From: Eonycteris spelaea
Lineage: Eukaryota; Chordata; Mammalia; Chiroptera; Pteropodidae
NCBI GenBank assembly: GCA_003508835.1
Contig: PUFA01000118.1
Location: forward strand, 558,001-622,000
Direction of reading: 5' to 3'
Length of the DNA: 64,000 nucleotides
The position numbers and the translations under genes were made by a program. The notes below the pieces were generated by a model. That model was not told where the DNA came from and made no database searches. It saw only the letters and a program-made list of their open reading frames with translations. This document shows, piece by piece, positions 60,741 through 64,000 of this stretch. The stretch's first letter is position 1. Each line of letters begins with the position of its first letter.

Positions 60741-61029
60741 ATACTGTTATATTTTAAAATAAAAGTTTGGTATTTGGGGTAGATTTTCCAAAGAAAATTT
60801 GACAGTTAAAGAAATGTGTGTGTGGAAGAGGTGGGGGGAATCATGTTTAAAAAAAAAATGGCTGCCCAAAATGATTCCCAATTCCATGTTCCAAAGAGAG
60901 AGAACCAGATTGGCCAAGCTTGAGCGACAGCTGCCCACTCATGTATCTGTGTTCAAGGGTCAGAGTCACATGAGTGGCTGCCAGGCCCAGGCCCCATCCC
61001 TATGGCTAGGACGCAATCATGAATGAATG

Positions 61030-61165
61030 GACACCCAAAATCTTGGCTCTGTCGCTAATTATCTGTGTTGCCTGGGTCGTCTCAGAGCCTGTCTCTTTCT
61101 CTCAACTGTTAAATGAAAGAATTGAACTATGATTGCTAAAGTTCTTTTGAGTTTTAAACTCTATG
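61030..61165 (+). repeat. MIR SINE
   Basis: 'cttggctctgtcgctaatta', 'tctgtgttgcctgggtcgtc' and 'tctcaactgttaaatgaaag' follow the first half of MIR. Confidence 0.6.
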
Positions 61166-61929
61166 GTCCAATGATTCAAATAGAAAGAATTGTAGGAAGC
61201 ACAGCTGATTGGTAGAGGCCGGGAGTTGGGAGAATCGAGATGGTCAAGACCCAGCCTTCCTTGAATGACAATCTTGCCACGCTGTGAGTTCTGTGAGTAA
61301 AGCTGATTCTCCTTTAAGACAAGCAAACTCTAATTGTCTTAGGATATAGGCCTGTACAATCAGCAGACCCTCCAACAATATCTTTTAACTCAGTGTCGTT
61401 CCGTTAAAATATCAATGAGATGCCGTTGAAACTTAACTCTTGTTTAGATCTGTTAACCTAATTGGTTTCATCATACATTTCGCTTAAAGTCACAGAACCT
61501 AACCACAACGTTAAGGGGAGGGCTTGCCATTTTCTCAAGGTCTTTGGCACTTCAGTGACTGGGGTGTGGCGTCATGACCTAACACCCATGATGTCTCATG
61601 TAGGCTTAGGACTGAGCTCGATATAGGTGTTTAAAAGGAACAACCTTATGCACTGCCCATAAAAATATTTACATAGTATGACTCCTTTACCAGATTTAAA
61701 TTCTTGAAAGCATGCACATCAAGTTTTATGAATGAATTTACATATAAACATTTTCTAGAATGGTTTTACCTAGAAGACTCACAGAAAATACCCTTTGGGA
61801 AAGTAAAAGAACCTCCTGAAATAAAAAGAATTTCTCCTTATTCATCTCTTTTGTTTACATAGACTTTGGTACTTAAGTATCCTTTAAGGTGGAGAATAAT
61901 ATTTGTTTTCCATTATAAATTTTTGTCTG
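61166..61929. other. Unannotated non-coding stretch
   Basis: No repeat or gene recognised. Confidence 0.4.
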
Positions 61930-62390
61930 TTTGTTTTTAGTACTTAATTGAGAAGTAATTGATAAATTAAATTGTAAGATATTTAAAGTGTATGTGATGG
62001 TTAGATACATATAAACATTGCAAAGAAATTCCCACCATCAAGTTAACACGTCCATGATCTCGCATATTTACTTTTTTTTCTTGGTGAGGAAACTTAAGAT
62101 CTACTGACTTAGCAAATTTTGACTATACAATATAGTATTATCAACATGTAGAATATCACCATGATATTCATGATATCCTCAGACTTTATTCACTTTACAA
62201 CTGAAAGTGGGTATCCTTTTACCAACCTTTCCCCTTTTCCCCCATGCCCAGCATCAGACAGTGGCCATCAACTCTGTTTCTGAGTCCAGCTTATTTTTAG
62301 ATTCCACATATATGTGATACCAAGCAGTATTTGTCTTTCATCTTTCTCTGGCTTCTTTCACAGAGTATAATGGCCTGAATTAATCATTAA
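61930..62390 (-). mobile_element. LINE-1 3' end, minus strand
   Basis: Reverse-complement LINE-1 3' UTR and ORF2 end: 'acttaattgagaagtaattg', 'tcaagttaacacgtccatga', 'cagtggccatcaactctgtt', 'gattccacatatatgtgata', and 'tctctggcttctttcacaga'. 5'-truncated. Confidence 0.8.
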
Positions 62391-63450
62391 CCCTGAGCTC
62401 CCTAGGTGATATCTCATCCTAAGCCAGCTATGCTCTTTGAAATCTCTGACCTGTGACTGGGCAACAACAATGGGAAATACCCATAATTGCTTCTTTGTGC
62501 AGCCCAAAATGCATCCACTTACCTTTGGCCATATTTACTTATTTAATAGATGTGGTCCCTTACCCTCTCTCTAAGGCTGTGACTCCCAGGATCGGATACT
62601 GTTCACATAGTTGTGCTTAGCACAGGGCACTTGTTGATTCTTTCGTCGATAGCTGAAAGAAGAAAAACGGGAGCCTGAAACCAATTCTTTTGATTAAATT
62701 AATTCACGTTACCTGAAAAGAAGTGGAAAACAATAAAAGCTGAAAAGCGAGAACTTCTTCCTATTTTATCCCCACTGTAAAGAACAAAGAAACAAAGACA
62801 GAGCTAACACCGAGGTTGTTTAACCTTGGACTTCATCTTTTCTTGGCTAAAGTAAGAGTCAAATAGCAAGAGGCCCAAACCAGTCTCACCCAGTTTCAAA
62901 ATCCAAACAGTTCTCTTAATTCATGAAAACATTTTTATTTAAGTTGTATATCTCATAACTTTCTCAAAGATTTTTGTTTTCAGATTTCTGCTGCACTGTG
63001 ACAATAAACAACAACCAATTGGTTCTACAAAATGTAACACAGCTCGCTTCTCTGTGCAAGGAGGCTCCTGGGTCACAGTAAAAATTCAGGGTGAAATTTT
63101 ACAATTGTATTCTTGTTATTCATACTTACTGGCCTAATGCTCATCTTTGCTCTGAGGGCTGTAACTGGGAGTGTTTGTCTTGGGGCTAAGGTGGGACAGG
63201 GAGGGTGGGAGCTGGGAAGGGACTGGGGCAGTGGAGAGGAAAAACATTCGATGTTTATTAAATCTCCGGAGAGAGAGCCTTCCTCAGAGATGAAGGTTTA
63301 AAGAATAGCTAGGTTAAAATTTGCAATCAAATCAACTAGTAAAATGTAATTACACTAGATGCTTTATTTAAATATTGTTTTTAAACTTTCTTTCCCAGGC
63401 TATTATGAAATGAATGGAAACAACCGCTCGAGAATTTCACACCAGTAATT

Positions 63451-63453
<3 letters not shown>
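62391..63453. other. Unannotated non-coding stretch
   Basis: About 1 kb with no recognised repeat or gene. The 62-codon frame at 63113-63301 has no motif. Confidence 0.4.

Positions 63454-63518
<65 letters not shown>
63454..63518. repeat. (CT)n microsatellite
   Basis: A perfect run of about 32 units that directly abuts the LTR. Confidence 0.95.
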
Positions 63519-63521
<3 letters not shown>

Positions 63522-64000
63522 GTGGCCGCCAGCCCCCGAAAGACACACGGACCACCGGAACTCAGTGAGTTATAGAAAACACACTCTTTATTCAGCCAGC
63601 TGGGTCTGTCAGGGGCACGCAGACCCCAAATTAAGCAGCCCCGAAATGTAGAGGTACAGGGTTTTTAAGCCCAAAATCCCATTCTTCTTCTGTCTAAACA
63701 CGAAGGTCTATCCTTCTTCTATTCATTACCTGTCAACTCACAGGTCAGGTGTGTAAGCGGGGGTACAGAAGCAGAAAGCTTGTTTAGAATGCTATGTTCC
63801 TATGGGTGACAGCGCATGTTCCCATGGACATGTCCAAGCAGTAATTTTCCAGCCAGCACATCTTTCTCTCATTTTTTCCTCTATTTTTATACCAAATACA
63901 ACTTTATATTTCTACATCATAACAATCACAGTAATCTATTTAATCCTCTCTTATGTATATTTTATATAACACCGTATTCCTGAGAATTTTGACTTCTCAT
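63519..64000 (-). mobile_element. Class II-like ERV LTR, cut by the window edge
   Basis: On the minus strand the 3' half of an LTR is clear: a TATA-like cttaaaaaccctg (plus 63662-63674), a polyadenylation signal AATAAA (63588-63593), a short R-U5 of about 70 bases, and an end ..ctggcggccaca at 63521. The short R-U5 suits class II (betaretrovirus-like) ERVs. Because the LTR 3' end meets (CT)n host sequence, this is either a solo LTR or the 3' LTR of a provirus lying beyond position 64000. No retroviral gene is inside the window. Confidence 0.7.

Overview
This is mammalian nuclear DNA, AT-rich and without any gene I can support. Almost everything recognisable is interspersed repeat: mammal-wide MIR and L2, LINE-1 of several ages, MaLR (MLT1) and other retroviral LTRs, hAT-Charlie DNA transposons, and many microsatellites. 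Open reading frames are short (longest about 190 codons), overlap on both strands and lie in repeats or unique non-coding sequence, so I call no protein-coding gene. The window looks like intergenic or deep intronic DNA.

The best clue to the organism is at 43643-43872: a short retroposon made of a tRNA-Val-like head (43649-43721) joined to a 5S rRNA-like body (43731-43840), with an A-rich tail and a perfect 14-bp target-site duplication. A hybrid tRNA/5S rRNA SINE (MEG-TR) is described from fruit bats (Megachiroptera). The window also lacks the abundant carnivore, horse, ruminant, pig, rodent, primate and microbat SINEs that 64 kb would normally show, and every LINE-1 in it is broken, which fits the reported loss of LINE-1 activity in megabats. 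I therefore infer a pteropodid bat: mammal is near certain, megabat is likely.

Layout. 0-6.4 kb: mostly unique sequence with MIR copies, a G-rich minisatellite and one minus-strand MLT1 LTR. 6.5-8.7 kb: a HAL1-like (half-LINE-1) element. 9.8-14.5 kb: a duplicated microsatellite block, ERVL-like internal sequence, and old LINE-1 with an AT-rich inverted-repeat core. 15.3-19.6 kb: an LTR-like segment, an MLT1 LTR, and an L2 copy split by a 476-bp segment. 20.9-23.7 kb: a plus-strand LINE-1 cut by an ERV LTR. 25.5-30.2 kb: a long minus-strand LINE-1 with a plus-strand LINE-1 nested in it. 31.8-42.5 kb: L2, MER5-like, MIR, LINE-1 3' ends, one LTR and a well-preserved hAT MITE. 43.6 kb: the tRNA/5S SINE. 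46-55 kb: more LINE-1, including one 5'-inverted copy and one nested copy. 57.6-62.4 kb: MIR, MLT1 and LINE-1. 63.5 kb to the end: a class II-like ERV LTR on the minus strand, running off the edge.

No genes act together here. What the window records is a stack of retrotransposition events whose order can be read from nesting: L2 and MIR first, LINE-1 and MaLR next, then the younger LINE-1 3' ends, the hAT MITE, the SINE and the ERV LTR. Repeat names rest on remembered consensus patterns, so edges are approximate unless a target-site duplication is given.
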